Shown: positions 36,230-46,750 of the stretch, piece after piece
How positions within the stretch are numbered: the stretch's first letter is position 1
Layout of the letters: every line of letters begins with the position of its first letter
NCBI GenBank assembly: GCA_032622095.1
Contig: CP136066.1
Span: forward strand, 193,120,816-193,184,815
Reading direction: 5' to 3'
Length of the DNA: 64,000 nt
Origin: Siphonodentalium dalli
Taxonomy: Eukaryota > Mollusca > Scaphopoda > Gadilida > Siphonodentaliidae
Notes under the pieces: generated by a model
Databases searched by the model: none
What the model was told of the DNA's origin: nothing
The model's input: the letters and a program-made list of their open reading frames with translations, nothing else
Translations under genes and position numbers: made by a program

Positions 36230-36545
36230 CGCCTCGACACTTTGAACATAAAACATGGCTTAAATGACAAATTTATCAATGAGATTTGGTCATGAAATCG
36301 TGCAAAAAATATATTAATGCATAGCTGACTGTTATTTCATAGAACTAATGTACTTTTGAGTGAGAAAACTTTAGTGAAAGACTACCAGTCAATGGGATAC
36401 ATCTACCCGTTCCAAATCCCTATCGCTTTATGTGCTGCATTCAAAGTACGCAAATGACCGTGACGAATTTCACCAATCTACCGGTACCCGTACCCGTCGA
36501 ACGGGTATCGCTAATATATAATTACTTTGAAATAAGCTCCCTCCA
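36230..36545. repeat. interspersed repeat, inverted copy of 58570-58890
   Basis: Shared in inverse orientation: 'tttgaacataaaacatggct', 'gcatagctgact', 'catctacccgttccaaatc', 'gtacgcaa.tgaccgtgacga' and 'ccgtacccgt...acgggtatcgc'. It ends about 190 bp before stum exon 2. Confidence 0.7.
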
Positions 36546-36736
36546 TTTTGTTTTGAAATTAGACAGCGTAGAAAACGTGCACATGCACCGAGAACCGAAC
36601 CACATTAAAGTGATATTGATAATTTGAGGGGAAAAATTTCAGCGCAAGCATATATAACACCTCCGCGATTCACTATTATAAATTACTCGATCCATGTAGG
36701 CAATTCATTATTATTAATGATCCGTGTAAAACAAAC

Positions 36737-37875
36737 CTGCATCAGATGTGGTCTTTTTCTTTGGGTCCTCCTCCGGTGGAAAATGAAACAGACCATCACG
36801 CTTGCGATCTGTTGACGACCCGTATCCCGAACTAACATGACCCGTTCCTTCTATTCCTTCAATTCCATTCAACGTTTTATTATCCACGTCATATTTTCCG
36901 TGAAGGTACTTCGCTTCCAATTTCTCCCAACTTAACAAAGAAGCAAGCGAACCCTTAACATCCTCCTTAGAACCCGTTTTATCTGGTCGAATATCGACCT
37001 TGACATCCTCGTTTAAAGCTGCTTCCGGGGGAATATCGGCCTGGACATTATCGTTTAATGCTGCGTCGTTTTCGTTCTTATGCTCAGAATTAGGCCGCTG
37101 CTTGTCTGGGAAAACCTCTTCTTTATCGAGCGAAAACCTGGTCACGTTATCTGTGTTGGAAACGTTATCCTCTGTGCCTGCATCTGGCGTCTTTTTAACC
37201 GCTGACAATCCGACATCTCCCTTAGCCGCTGGCGATCCGTTATCTCTGATAGCCGCCGACAACACGTTTCCTCCACCCAGATCATCTTTCCCCACTTCAT
37301 TGGCATTGCTGACTTCTCGTATCGCCACGAAGCTGGCATCATGTTCTCGTGATTCCTGTTCGGGGTTGTTGTCTAGGGTTGAGATGCTTCTTGTGTCGTC
37401 ACCGGTTACCATGTCGTCGCTAAGCGACGCTGGATGAGGACTATCGCTTGACGTGATCCGTGAAATAGTTGATTCAGAATTAATTTTTACGACTTTACTG
37501 CGGCGCTTTGCTGGTGTCGGACGCGCATCTTGCTCTGTCGTTTTACGTTCTGATGTCGGACGCGCATCTTGCGCTGTCGTTTTACGTTCTGATGTCGGAC
37601 GTGCATCTTGCGCTGTCGTTTTACGTTCTGATGTCGGACGCGCATCTTGCTCTGTCGTTTTACGTTCTGATGTCGGACGCGCATCTTGCTCTGTAGTTTT
37701 ACGTTCTGATGTCGGACGTGCATCTTGCTCTATCGTTTTACGTTGTGATGTCGGACGCGCATCTTGCTCTGTCGTTTTACGGCCCGACTCCGGAGTTTGT
37801 ACATTGGAATGAGTTTGGCGATTTGGATCTTCCTTCTTTGGAGAATCCAAGTGGATATTATCAACACTGGATGAT
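36737..37875 (-). CDS. stum: stum exon 2: disordered region with 13-residue repeats
   Basis: This 1139-bp exon is bounded by the acceptor 'tttgttttctcatcag' and the donor 'gatgcag|gtttgttt'. Its first base completes an arginine codon with the two bases left by exon 1. It ends one base into the next codon, as exon 3 requires. It encodes about residues 161-540, hydrophilic and disordered. Near its start are seven tandem copies of RKTTEQDARPTSE (variants TI, TA, TSQ, TPA), then a basic PAKRRSK, then long acidic/serine-rich text with paired 'AALN(E/D)(D/N)V(K/Q)(V/A)DI' repeats. No folded domain is seen. The frame continues a few codons past the donor to a stop. Repeats of this kind vary in number within species, so length polymorphism is plausible. 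Confidence 0.85.
37510..37783 (-). repeat. in-frame coding minisatellite, 7 x 39 bp
   Basis: Seven 39-bp units with few substitutions, no indels and no stop codons, all in the stum frame. The unit contains 'gatgcgcgtccgacatcaga'. Variation is concentrated at E/A and E/Q codons. The plus-strand open frame here (VLMSDAHLALSFY repeats) is a shadow. Confidence 0.9.
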
Positions 37876-37994
37876 CTGATGAGAAAACAAATTATTTGAG
37901 AAATATAATGGGAAACTACGTAGATACATGCATGTTCCAGACGCTATAAATTAACCATTTTTATACTAAATATTCATTAACAAGTAGTTCCCTT

Positions 37995-38062
37995 AGAAAT
38001 GTTCAGATAACAAGTTCAACAACACGACCATCGTTTGTTGAACTTATTATCTGAACATTTCT
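37995..38062. repeat. 28-bp hairpin, MITE remnant
   Basis: The arm 'agaaatgttcagataacaag' plus 'ttcaacaa' is mirrored at 38035-38062 with one mismatch. The left arm and about 30 bp before it recur at 44620-44680. Confidence 0.7.
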
Positions 38063-38258
38063 CTACAATAACTAGGACCCCTTTCTGTGCTTTTATTTTT
38101 TTGAAAACTCCTCCATGTCAATAATATAATATTCCAATGTATACTTTTACAACTGAGTGGGGGAATCCATTTCAAATTAAATGGGTTAACATCACTTATC
38201 AATGAATTCTAAGAATAACCAAGATGCATATGCTCTAATAACAGAGGCCCGAGACTGA

Positions 38259-38570
38259 GTGTACCATTTTGTAATATCGGCACCATTTCTCGCGTCACGT
38301 GCATGGCCAAACACCGAGAATTTGATCGGCCACAGAGGCCCATATATCATGCATGCTCATAATGACCAGATATGGCTTCAGAATTATATTCTACGAGTAC
38401 CTAACGCCACAGAGGCCCATATATCATGCATGCTCATAATGATCAGATATGGCTTCAGAATTCTATTCTACGAGTACAGAACGCCACATAGGCCCATATA
38501 TCATGCATGCCCATAATGACCAGGTATGGCTTCAAAATTCTATTCTACGAGTACCTAAAGCCACACAAAA
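38259..38570. repeat. 77-bp tandem repeat, 3 copies
   Basis: The unit 'gccacagaggcccatatatc ... atggcttcagaatt ... ctacgagtacctaa' occurs at about 38327, 38406 and 38483. The open frame 38259-38516 results from the repeat. Confidence 0.8.
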
Positions 38571-39212
38571 GTGAATTTTCTACAAACAGCAGACCTATAA
38601 ATTGTATAATGAATTACTAGGAAAATTACGATGAAATAAGTTTATACTCCATGTTAAATTGAAATATAACATTATTTAAGGGAGGGCCCGGGGGGGGGGG
38701 GTGTAAAAGTAAAAAAAAAACCAAAAAGATCAATATTAAACAAATTCAAAACTTATTCGTATTGATATATTCGCTCTGAGTTCGGCGGTACTATGTTTTC
38801 CTCTGATTTCAGAATCGACAACGCAAAAATTAATTATGTAATTCCGCAATTACAAAAGATATCTCAGACAGTGTTTGTTTGGAGAAATTAATGAAAAGCA
38901 CAAGACAATTACTGTTACAACCTATCAACAGAAATTCTTGTTCATCTTTCGAAATAATGATGTCCAAACATGTAATATCACCTGCAGCATGGTTCAGCTC
39001 CCACAAACGGAGTGAATCACCAAATTTACATTGACGACTAATTGGTTCCCGTTTTATTTTATTTTATATAACTATTGTGACATCAGCCTCGAGTTGGCGA
39101 ATTTGTCATTAAATATTATATCTAAATCTAGCAATTTTCGCGACTGATTTTTATTTATTTATTTTTCAATCTCATATCTTGGAAGCCACCGCGAACGGCT
39201 ACAGACAGAGAC
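38571..39212. other. intron sequence with a G run
   Basis: AT-rich, with 'gggcccggggggggggg' at about 38685-38701 and no recognisable gene. Confidence 0.5.
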
Positions 39213-39679
39213 TATATGTGACCCGCCATATCAAATCCAGCCGTAAGTCGGGATTTTTTTACCCTGTGCCAATGCATTCTCTTATATATGCGAGTCGACC
39301 ATAGGTCGCCTCGCATATATAAGAGAATGCATTGGCCTAACAATTTTTTATCATTTTTTTTAAAATAAATGTTTCTTACAATTTTTAGGACATAAAATAA
39401 TAAACATCCATTACCCTCCAGGGAGCCCCACACATATATATAAGCATATAGAAGAGTGTCGTCTGCTCATGTTGTCTGGGGCTTTGTATGGGTGAAATTA
39501 TAAAATTGTTAAAGAATACAAGAACAAATTATTAAAATTGTAAAAAATTGTTAGGCCAATGCATTCTCTTATATATGCGAGGCGACCTATGGTCGACTCG
39601 CATATATAAGAGAATGCATTGGCACAGGGTAAAAAAAATCCCGACTTACGACTGGATTTGATATGGCGGGTCACATATA
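39213..39679. mobile_element. double-hairpin MITE with 'tatatgtgacccgcc' tips, copy 1
   Basis: The outer inverted repeats begin TATATGTGACCCGCCATATC and run about 55 bp into the first hairpin. Hairpins of 69 bp lie at 39268-39336 and 39555-39623 in mirror orientation. The centre includes 'gagccccac/agac' and 'atagaagagtgtcgt'. No protein is encoded. The open frames 39212-39433 and 39498-39692 are by-products. Confidence 0.85.
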
Positions 39680-39837
39680 CCATCGAATACAATAATATTT
39701 AGTACGAATGTTTTTGTCAGTATGTTCGCAAGTTTAAAAGTGGCGTTGATGGGGAGGAGTAAAATATATCTCTAAGAATTTGACCCTATCACATTAAACT
39801 GACATAGCTCGTTTGAACCCCACACTTATATATAATT

Positions 39838-40400
39838 ATATATTATATATATAAAAGAGTAGGATCTGTCTGTCCGTTCGTCTGTCCGTCCGGACTTTGC
39901 TCCCAAACTGCCGGTCCGATTTCAACCAAATTTTGTGTGATGACTCGGTGTACACCGACGAAGGATATAACGGCGTTAGTTTTTCAAAATTTTGATTTAA
40001 AACAAATTTAATTGAATAAATAATATATTTTTTAAATAAGCTCACTATGGGCCTATTTCAGAATCAAATAAGTCCAATATAGCTATTTGCCCGATGATAT
40101 GTTGCAGCAGATATGTACGCACTTTATACATGTGTTTTCACTGTGGCCCGCGACATATGGGCAACGGAATAATGGATATAAGTCCACAATGGGCTTATTC
40201 TAGAATAAAATAAGTCCAGTATGAACCAATGCCAATATTTAGGTCCAATATGAACTTATTTGCACGAGAATATATTCAAGTGGCATAATAAATATGTATA
40301 TATATAAAAGAGCAGGATCCGTCTGTCGTGTGCGCGAAGCGCAGGTAGGGGTGGTAGGCTCCTTCGCGCAGGGGCCGCAATTTAATTAAAAAAAATGTTT
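39838..40400. mobile_element. possible non-autonomous Helentron-like fragments
   Basis: Two nearby starts, 'tatatataaaagagtaggat' with 'ctgtctgtccgttcgtctgt' (39850-39885) and 'tatatataaaagagcaggat' with 'ccgtctgtc' (40305-40330), are followed by a GC-rich 'gtgcgcgaagcgcaggtagg' motif at 40328-40350. TATA-rich starts with CTGTC runs and a short 'gcgaagcgc' end are features I associate with Helentron-type elements. This is inference and exact ends were not defined. Confidence 0.35.
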
Positions 40401-41446
40401 TTAATTTGAGCAAGGAGTGCAATCTAAAACAAAAAAAAAGAAGACAATTAAAAATAAATCATTACACATTTGTTTTTTTTAAAATCAAACTGTTTAAGCG
40501 ATCAAGCGATGACATCATGTATATAGGGCATCCTTTCGCGTTTATTTAATATAAATGGCTGTTGGTGAGATGTAGCGTTAAGAACGTGTTAGGTCTAATA
40601 ATGTGTTTTGTTGTGATATGGGTCGTAACAAACTGGTATAGAACATATAATAAACACAACAGTTATGCTTTGAGTAGCGTACATATTTTCACCTCTCGAG
40701 GAGAAAAACCGTACGCTGTACTCAGAACAGTTAACTATTGTCGATATATACACACACAAAACAATGCCATTTTGTAATTGAAAAATTAATTAAATAATTA
40801 TTGCTATCCCTATTGCTATGGGTCGATGAATACTTGAACTAACTTTCGACGGGCATCCTACATGTAGAAAGACGCATTGAAGTCATAAAAATAAATATCA
40901 TAAATATACAACTTTGAACACGGGTGTTTGGGCCCCAAAAACAAACAACAGACATGGAACAGAAAAGGGTGTCCCGTATTAGTCTATTCCTGATATGGTA
41001 TAAATAAAGAGCCTTTTTTTCACTTCTGTGCGAACAATTTAAAAAAGCTGAAAATGCATGGCTATGTATGTCTATTCTTGATATGATAGACATAAAGAGC
41101 GTTTATTTTTTTGTCACTTCTGTGCGAACAATTTAAAACAGCTGGAAAATGGATGTGGCCGTGGCAAGTATTTTGAGCATACTATAATTAAGAAACAAAA
41201 TTTGGAAGCTCGAATGAGCCATGTCCGTTTAAGGAGTAAAACTTGGCCCGCGGAGACCTGAATACATCTTTAATTTTCTTACAATTTTCTTAATAATTTG
41301 TCGTACTACAAAATATTCTCTTAGAAATAGGTTAATATAGAGCGTAAATCAGGGGTCGCAGCGGTGGGTCAAATACGTCTCATATGGACGTATTTAAAGT
41401 TAAAATACACCATACGAGGGAGTATCTTAGGTGTGAATTACGCTCA
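40401..41446. other. intron sequence, nothing recognised
   Basis: AT-rich. A repeated phrase 'ttcctgatatg.tataaataaagagc ... cacttctgtgcgaacaattt' at 40985-41035 and 41070-41135 shows a small duplication. No gene. Confidence 0.5.
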
Positions 41447-41916
41447 TATATGTGACCCGCCATATTAAATCCAGTCGTAAGTCGGGATTTTTTTTACCCT
41501 GTGCCAATGCATTCTCTTATATATGCAAGTCGACCATAGGTCGCCTCGCATATATAAAAGAATGCATTGGCCTAATTTTTTTTTACAATTTTAATAATCT
41601 TTTCTTGTATTCTTTAACAATTTTATAATTTCACCCATACATAGCCCCAGACAAACATGAGCAGACGACACTCTTCTATATGCTTCTATATATGTGTGGG
41701 GCTCCCTGCAGGGTAATGGATGTTTTTTTATTTTATGTTCTAAAAATTGTAAGAAACATTTATTTAAAAAAAATGATAAAAAATTGTTAGGCCAATGCAT
41801 TCTGTTATATATGCGAGGCGACCTATGGTCGACTCGCATATATAAGAGAATGCATTGGCACAGGGTAAACAAAAATCCCGACTTAAGACTGGATTTGATA
41901 TGGCGGGTCACATATA
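41447..41916. mobile_element. double-hairpin MITE with 'tatatgtgacccgcc' tips, copy 2
   Basis: Same structure as 39213-39679. The hairpins are at 41503-41571 and 41791-41859, with a few point changes (tatgcaag, tataaaaga, ctgttata). It ends 77 bp from the stum exon 1 donor. Confidence 0.85.
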
Positions 41917-41992
41917 TTAATTGAATTTCAAATACTCTCGATATCAACATATTCATGAATGCTATGAATGAATTGCAGCAATCCATACTAAC

Positions 41993-42474
41993 CTCCGAAG
42001 GATTAGTTCCTCACTTATATCCATGTCACCACTAAATTCGTCGTCGGAAGATGAAGAAATGTCCACATTAGTGTCATCTCGTTTTTTCTTCCTCGTACGA
42101 GATTTCGGTATTTTTCTGCGAGGCTTTGTAGGTTTTGGCGTACTTGACGTCCCATACACAGATGCAATCTCCGACAATTTCCTATCGCTGAAACTCCTGT
42201 CACCTCTCAGTTTTGATTGTTCTCCTGACTTTCGTTTTTCATGATGTACACGAGCCCCCTTATCCGAAGAACGCGAAGTTGTCTTCTTGTCCAAATCTTC
42301 CCCGTTCGCTTTCAGGGAGCCCGAGACGTTTTTCTGGAGTTCGTTCTGAGCGTCTCTTCTGTGTCTGCGTTTTCGCGCCGGCGACGGTGACTTTGGTGTG
42401 ACGTTCCGGTTCGCAACCGCAGGACGGTTTGATCTTGATGATCTGGATCCTTGATCATCCCTAGGGTCTGCCAT
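41993..42474 (-). CDS. stum: stum exon 1: N-terminus, disordered and basic
   Basis: The exon starts at ATG 42472-42474 in the context 'caaaggtATGG' (G at -3 and G at +4). An in-frame TAA lies 36 nt upstream, so this is the first usable ATG of the frame. The exon encodes 160 residues plus two bases: MADPRDDQGSRSSRSNR, a strongly basic block (ARKRRHRRD, RRKIPKSRTRKKKR), and then an acidic serine run (SSSSDDEFSGDMDISEE). It ends at donor 'cggag|gttagtat' in phase 2, and exon 2 begins with the single base needed. No signal peptide or fold is seen. The basic blocks could be localisation or lipid-binding signals, but this is not shown. Untranslated upstream exons cannot be excluded. Confidence 0.8.
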
Positions 42475-43057
42475 ACCTTTGCACAGTTTCACATTACAAA
42501 CAATCACTTATATATCTCGACATCTGAATTTCACAGGAAATTAAATATTGATGCTTTAAAACACGTTCCTTGTTCGAGAGATTACATCTCAGTCCGCAAC
42601 ACCATGAATAAGTTATCTGATTAAAAGCACGCACAAACACATAACCATATATCCACCGTCCCTTTTATTAAAAAAAAACCCACCTTCCTGTCACGCTCCA
42701 GATATATGAGCCATAACTTAGAATCGGAACTGGAAGCCTTCCTTGTGGGTATTGTTCTGCCATCCAACTGGCAATCAGTGCAGCAAATATCCCTTTTAAT
42801 CTGTCAGACGGAGACTTGATGGTATTATAACAATGGACAACAATACCAATCTCGCAACAACATCTACCCGATTATTCCACCCGATAGAGTATTGATCTGT
42901 AATTGTATTGAGTGACCGAATGCTTGTCGTGTTGACATTCATGTTGGCAGGAGCACGGCAAACACATATACCCAATAATCAAACATTACCAGCTTCCACC
43001 CTGTTTGTTTTTCAATCCACTTGTGTCATCTCACAAGAGTCGCATCTATTGCTGGAG
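42475..43057. other. upstream flank of stum, no promoter motif recognised
   Basis: This region must contain the 5' untranslated sequence or an intron splitting it. I see no TATA box or initiator I would defend and no other gene. Confidence 0.4.
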
Positions 43058-43535
43058 CATCACGAGCAAGCCTGAGTTTAGTGTGCCTGTCATTTGCAGA
43101 TTGAGGTCCCAAGAGGGTGAATTTAGTGACGCTCTCCCACACAGCGGGCTAGCATCACTACATTTACCCTCTGGGGACCTCATTCTGCTTAGGCCTCATC
43201 TTGTCTGGAAAGTTTCTTTAGTATCAAATTTCTATACAAACTTCTTAACATAGATTCTATTTTTTTTAGTTTAGTTTCTCTATATCCCCAAATTGGAAGA
43301 TGACACATTGCATAATCTTGGTTCCCAATGGGTGTTCATAACAATATTGACCATTTCGGAACTTCAATCTGAGTCTATGTCTCCCATAACAGATGAGGCC
43401 TAAGCAGAATAAGGTCCCCAGAGGGTGAATTTATTGATGCTAACCCGCTATGTGGGATAGCGTCACTAAATTCATCCTCTGTATACCTCATTCTGCAAAT
43501 GACAGACACACTAAACTCAGGCTTGATCACGAGAG
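43058..43535. mobile_element. double-hairpin MITE of the 'tgtctgtcatttgcag' family, full copy
   Basis: The core is 43079-43513, from TAGTGTGCCTGTCATTTGCA to its inverse. The surrounding 20 bp (cacgagcaagcctgagttta) is also inverted, so the repeat may extend farther. Each arm folds on itself around 'cacagcggg' or 'cgctatgtg'. Same architecture as 15705-16185. Confidence 0.85.
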
Positions 43536-43555
43536 AACGGAGTATTCTTCAAATA

Positions 43556-44640
43556 ACACATTGGGCGAACGACACATATAAAGAACACCCGTTCTACAGG
43601 AAACTCAGATAGTGTCCACAAGAAGCCCCGAAGGACACCAGGAAAGTATCAAATATTAATATACAACAGGTTTCTTGCGCGTGGCCAAGGTATTCTTGTG
43701 TTCTCCCTGGTTTTGAGACATGATATGGATTTCTTGTAGACGTGATCCGAGGTTGTTTGGGTGTCATTCGCACAATGTAGTGTTTTTAAGCATGACTATG
43801 TGGAGTATCTCTACATACAGCTGCATGAGGTTGATTTATTTAGGCGCTTGTGGCCTGTGTGAACATCGAACACAAATTTGAGTAAGAAACTCCACATTAA
43901 AACGGCATCAAAAGAAACCCGGACAGTATCTATACAGGAAACTCGAATTGTGTCTACAAGAAGCCAAGGAGAACACGGAAAACCGGGATAAAAAATTAAG
44001 TAAAACAGGTTTCTTGAGTATGGTAATTGCATGTAGCCGGTATTCTTGTGTTCTCCTGGGTTTTGTAGACATGATACATATTTCTTATAGACGCGATCAA
44101 AGGCCTGTTTGGGTGCCATGTCATACAGAATATATGTCCATATATATAGAGTATATATCTCAATAAAGATGAAGAGGGTGATTTATTAGGGTTCTTTTCG
44201 GCCGATGTGAACATCGGAAAAATAAACTTTGAGTAAGAAACGTCACACATATAATTTATAAACAGTGGGCGAACGACATCCAAAGAAACCCAGACCGTGC
44301 CCACATGAAACTCGGATTGTGTCTTCGCAGCCCACGAGAAACCAGGATCAAATGTTAAAAAAAACATGGTTCTTGTAGCCAAATGTAATACTATCATGCG
44401 TTCTTGTGTTCCGCAGGCTTTCTGTGGACATAATATGTATACATTTAGGTTCCCAGTGTGAACGCTGAGTTAGAAACTCACACATATAATTTATGAACTC
44501 TGTGAGAATGACTCCAAATACTAACCCGGGTTACCCCGGATAGTTTAAACAAGAAATTCGGATCGTGTCTACACAAGAAGACTACGAGAAATCCGGATCA
44601 CATCCTAATCCTTTCTATACTAAATAATCATTGACGAGTA
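43556..44640. repeat. about 330-bp tandem repeat, about 3.5 copies
   Basis: Each copy contains 'gggcgaacgacac.c', 'ggaaactcg.attgtgtctacaagaagcc', 'aacaggtttcttg', 'ggtattcttgtgttctcc' and 'ttgtagac.tgat'. Starts are near 43565, 43890, 44260 and 44520. The minus-strand open frames (43811-44119, 43996-44397) are by-products. Confidence 0.7.
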
Positions 44641-44750
44641 TATAGTTGTCTTATAGGAAATGTTCAGATACTAAGTTCAAGAAAAGACCAGAGGTTAACG
44701 GGCTAACCTGCGCAATAACCGTCTGCACCTTTCCGCGCGCATTCGTTTAA

Positions 44751-45201
44751 ATATGTGACCCGCCATATCAAATCCAGTCGTAAGTCGGGATTTTTTTTAC
44801 CCTGTGCCAATGCATTCTCTTATATATGCGAGTCGACCATAGGTCGCCTCGCATATATAAGAGAATGCATTGGCCTAACAATTTTTTATCATGTTTTTTA
44901 AATAAATGTTTCTTACAATTTTTAGGACATAAAATAAAAAAACATCCATTACCCTGCAGGGAGCCCCAAACATATATAGAAGCATATAGAAGAGTGTCGT
45001 ATGCTCATGTTTGTTTGGGGCTCTGTATGGGTGAAATTATAAACTTGTTAAAGAAAACAACAAAAAATTATTAAAATTGTAAAAAATTGTTAGGCCAATG
45101 CATTCTCTTATATATGCGAGGCGACCTATGGTCGACTCGCATATATAAGAGAATGCATTGGCACAGGATTACGACTGGATTTGATATGGCGGGTCACATA
45201 T
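44751..45201. mobile_element. double-hairpin MITE with 'tatatgtgacccgcc' tips, copy 3
   Basis: Hairpins at 44806-44874 and 45094-45162. The outer inverted repeats are slightly shorter on the right (the 'taaaaaaaatccc' segment is missing). Otherwise as at 39213 and 41447. Confidence 0.85.
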
Positions 45202-45384
45202 GTTTATTCCTTGCAGTCCTATCTCAGATATTTGTATTGTTTAAGTGTGCACAAATAATGGGAACTATTGAATAAAACGCCCGCGGAAAGACGCAGACGT
45301 TATCTCATAGGTTAGCGCGTTTCCAGGATAGATAACCCTTGAAACACCAACGAAGACAACACTTTTCTCCACAGTGGCCGAAAT

Positions 45385-45650
45385 ATGCGGTACGATAACG
45401 AGCATCACACGTTAATATTAATGCCCGCACACATTGTATTCGATGATGAATCTCAACGACAATTCATAACAGATTCTCTAGTCACCCTATATATACTCAA
45501 CCTCCAACGAACTAGACAGGAAAGCCTCAATGCCTTGGCCTTTGGTGCGACACATTTTACCATAGGTGAGTTTGATGTTGTACAGGTGAATGTGATATGT
45601 GATGATGATTCTTATGTTGCAGGCCTTGGTTGTGAAAACTATAATTAAAC
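45385..45650 (+). pseudogene. BEL/Pao retrotransposon: protease remnant
   Basis: A frame from about 45385 resembles the aspartic protease of BEL/Pao pol. It has an 'F-D-D-E-S-Q-R-Q-F-I-T' stretch at the place of the catalytic D-S/T-G motif, then 'LYILNLQR' and 'ALAFGA'. The catalytic triad is not intact as read. No LTR or gag was recognised upstream. Together with the pieces downstream it marks the 5' part of the same decayed element (to about 56330). Confidence 0.6.
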
Positions 45651-46029
45651 CACTGAACATTCGAATCACAAGACACATCTATGAATTCAGCTCTTTAAAA
45701 TTGGCGCAACCAGAAGGTTATCGTGATGTAACTTCAATGTCGGTCTTCTCAATGGAAGCGACAACAGTACTACTAATACTTCGTCCAAAATGAGATGGTC
45801 AAATTCAAGTTTAGCTCAGTAGCAATACACTCTAAGCTTGGATACTTGGTGTGCTGACACCTCCGACAGAACTGACAACTCACCCATGCTGCATATTCTA
45901 ACACACAGGGGTGACAATGAATTGAAGAGGTGAACTGCCTACTGATATAGAAATAACTAACATTCGTACCCGTTCTAACATCCGACGACTTGCAAAAATC
46001 CAGAACTGTTTCAGAAGAAGAGATAATTC

Positions 46030-46378
46030 AAAATGGAACTGAATAACGATTTTATTGAGAAAGTGGAAATTACAGATGGTTTAACTTCACACACAGTACA
46101 CTACATACCACATCATGCAGTTTAAAAAAGTTCCACGACTACCCATATTCCAATTGTATTTGACTGCTACTGTAAGCAAAGAACGTGCCGTCACTGGATT
46201 TGTGTCTAGACTCAGGTACACCAATGATTTATGACATAACATCCATTATGATGCGATTCCGTCTCAAGAAGTATACATGGTGCCACCACTGACATTGAAA
46301 AAAATATTTCATGTTGGACTACACGAACATGATCGTGACGTGACCAGCTTCTTTTGGCTGAGTGAACAGGGTGATCCT
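46030..46378 (+). pseudogene. BEL/Pao reverse transcriptase remnant, part 1
   Basis: Pieces in different frames follow the BEL/Pao order: 'FIEKVEI' and 'HYIPHHAV' (about 46050-46120), an 'IVFD'-like piece, and then LHEHDRDVTSFFWLSEQGDP ending at 46378. Frameshifts and stops abound. It is interrupted at 46379 by a LINE fragment and resumes at 46751. Confidence 0.75.
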
Positions 46379-46750
46379 ATTCTCAATATGTACTCTCCGC
46401 CGCGCGAATTGCGATCTGAAGATCTAAATCTGATGGCTGTTCCTAGACGTGACTCGGAAAACTACGGAAGACGATCATTTGAATATCATGCTCCGTCCGT
46501 CTGGAATGGGCTACAGGCCGACACAAAGAAAGCCGATACCATGGACACTTTTAAAACATTACTTAAATCGGAATTTTTCAAATTCTACGATGGAAACGTC
46601 GTCCCTGAGAGTGATGCCTCTTAGTTCTGCACATGTTTATTACGTGACCCACTTGTATATTGCATATTTGTGCGTGAACTTGTGTTGTGGCCGAGCGCTT
46701 TGGGCCTTTTGGGAAAAGCGCTATCTAAATGTTCTCTATTATTATTATTT
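46379..46750 (+). mobile_element. nested LINE (CR1/L2-type) 3' fragment with 5-bp target repeat
   Basis: The frame encodes the typical LINE ORF2 C-terminus: 'LMAVPRRDSENYGRRSFEYH', 'APSVWNGL' and 'TFKTLLKSEFFKFY'. It is followed by the classic tail 'gcgctatctaaatgttctct' and an (ATT)n end. ATCCT at 46374-46378 is repeated at 46751-46755, so it is a 5'-truncated insertion in the reverse transcriptase of the BEL element. Confidence 0.85.

Larger units (their letters stand above)
9336..42474 (-). other. stum: gene span: stum (SPEC3/Stum family), at least four exons
   Basis: Four minus-strand exons join in one frame: 41993-42474, 36737-37875, 13892-15691 and 9336-9524. The junction phases agree (2 nt + 1 nt, 1 nt + 2 nt, 1 nt + 2 nt), and every donor and acceptor has GT/AG with good consensus. 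The coding total is 3610 nt, about 1203 codons, still open at the last donor. Family knowledge: Stum/SPEC3 proteins have a conserved C-terminal membrane domain. Drosophila stum acts in mechanical sensing by proprioceptive neurons, and sea urchin SPEC3 is an ectodermal ciliary protein. The introns (about 4.4, 21.0 and 4.1 kb) are filled with repeats. The terminal exon was not identified. The introns could hide alternative exons. Confidence 0.85.

Noticed and set aside
37453-37812. Plus-strand frame with repeated VLRSDVGRASC text
   Set aside because: Antisense shadow of the coding minisatellite in stum exon 2.
43811-44397. Minus-strand frames of 102 and 133 codons
   Set aside because: They sit in about 330-bp tandem repeats and echo each other. 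No domain.
10565-45162. CRISPR-like array from the repeated 69-bp palindromes
   Set aside because: Copies are paired inside transposon ends, are not regularly spaced, and lie in a eukaryotic genome.
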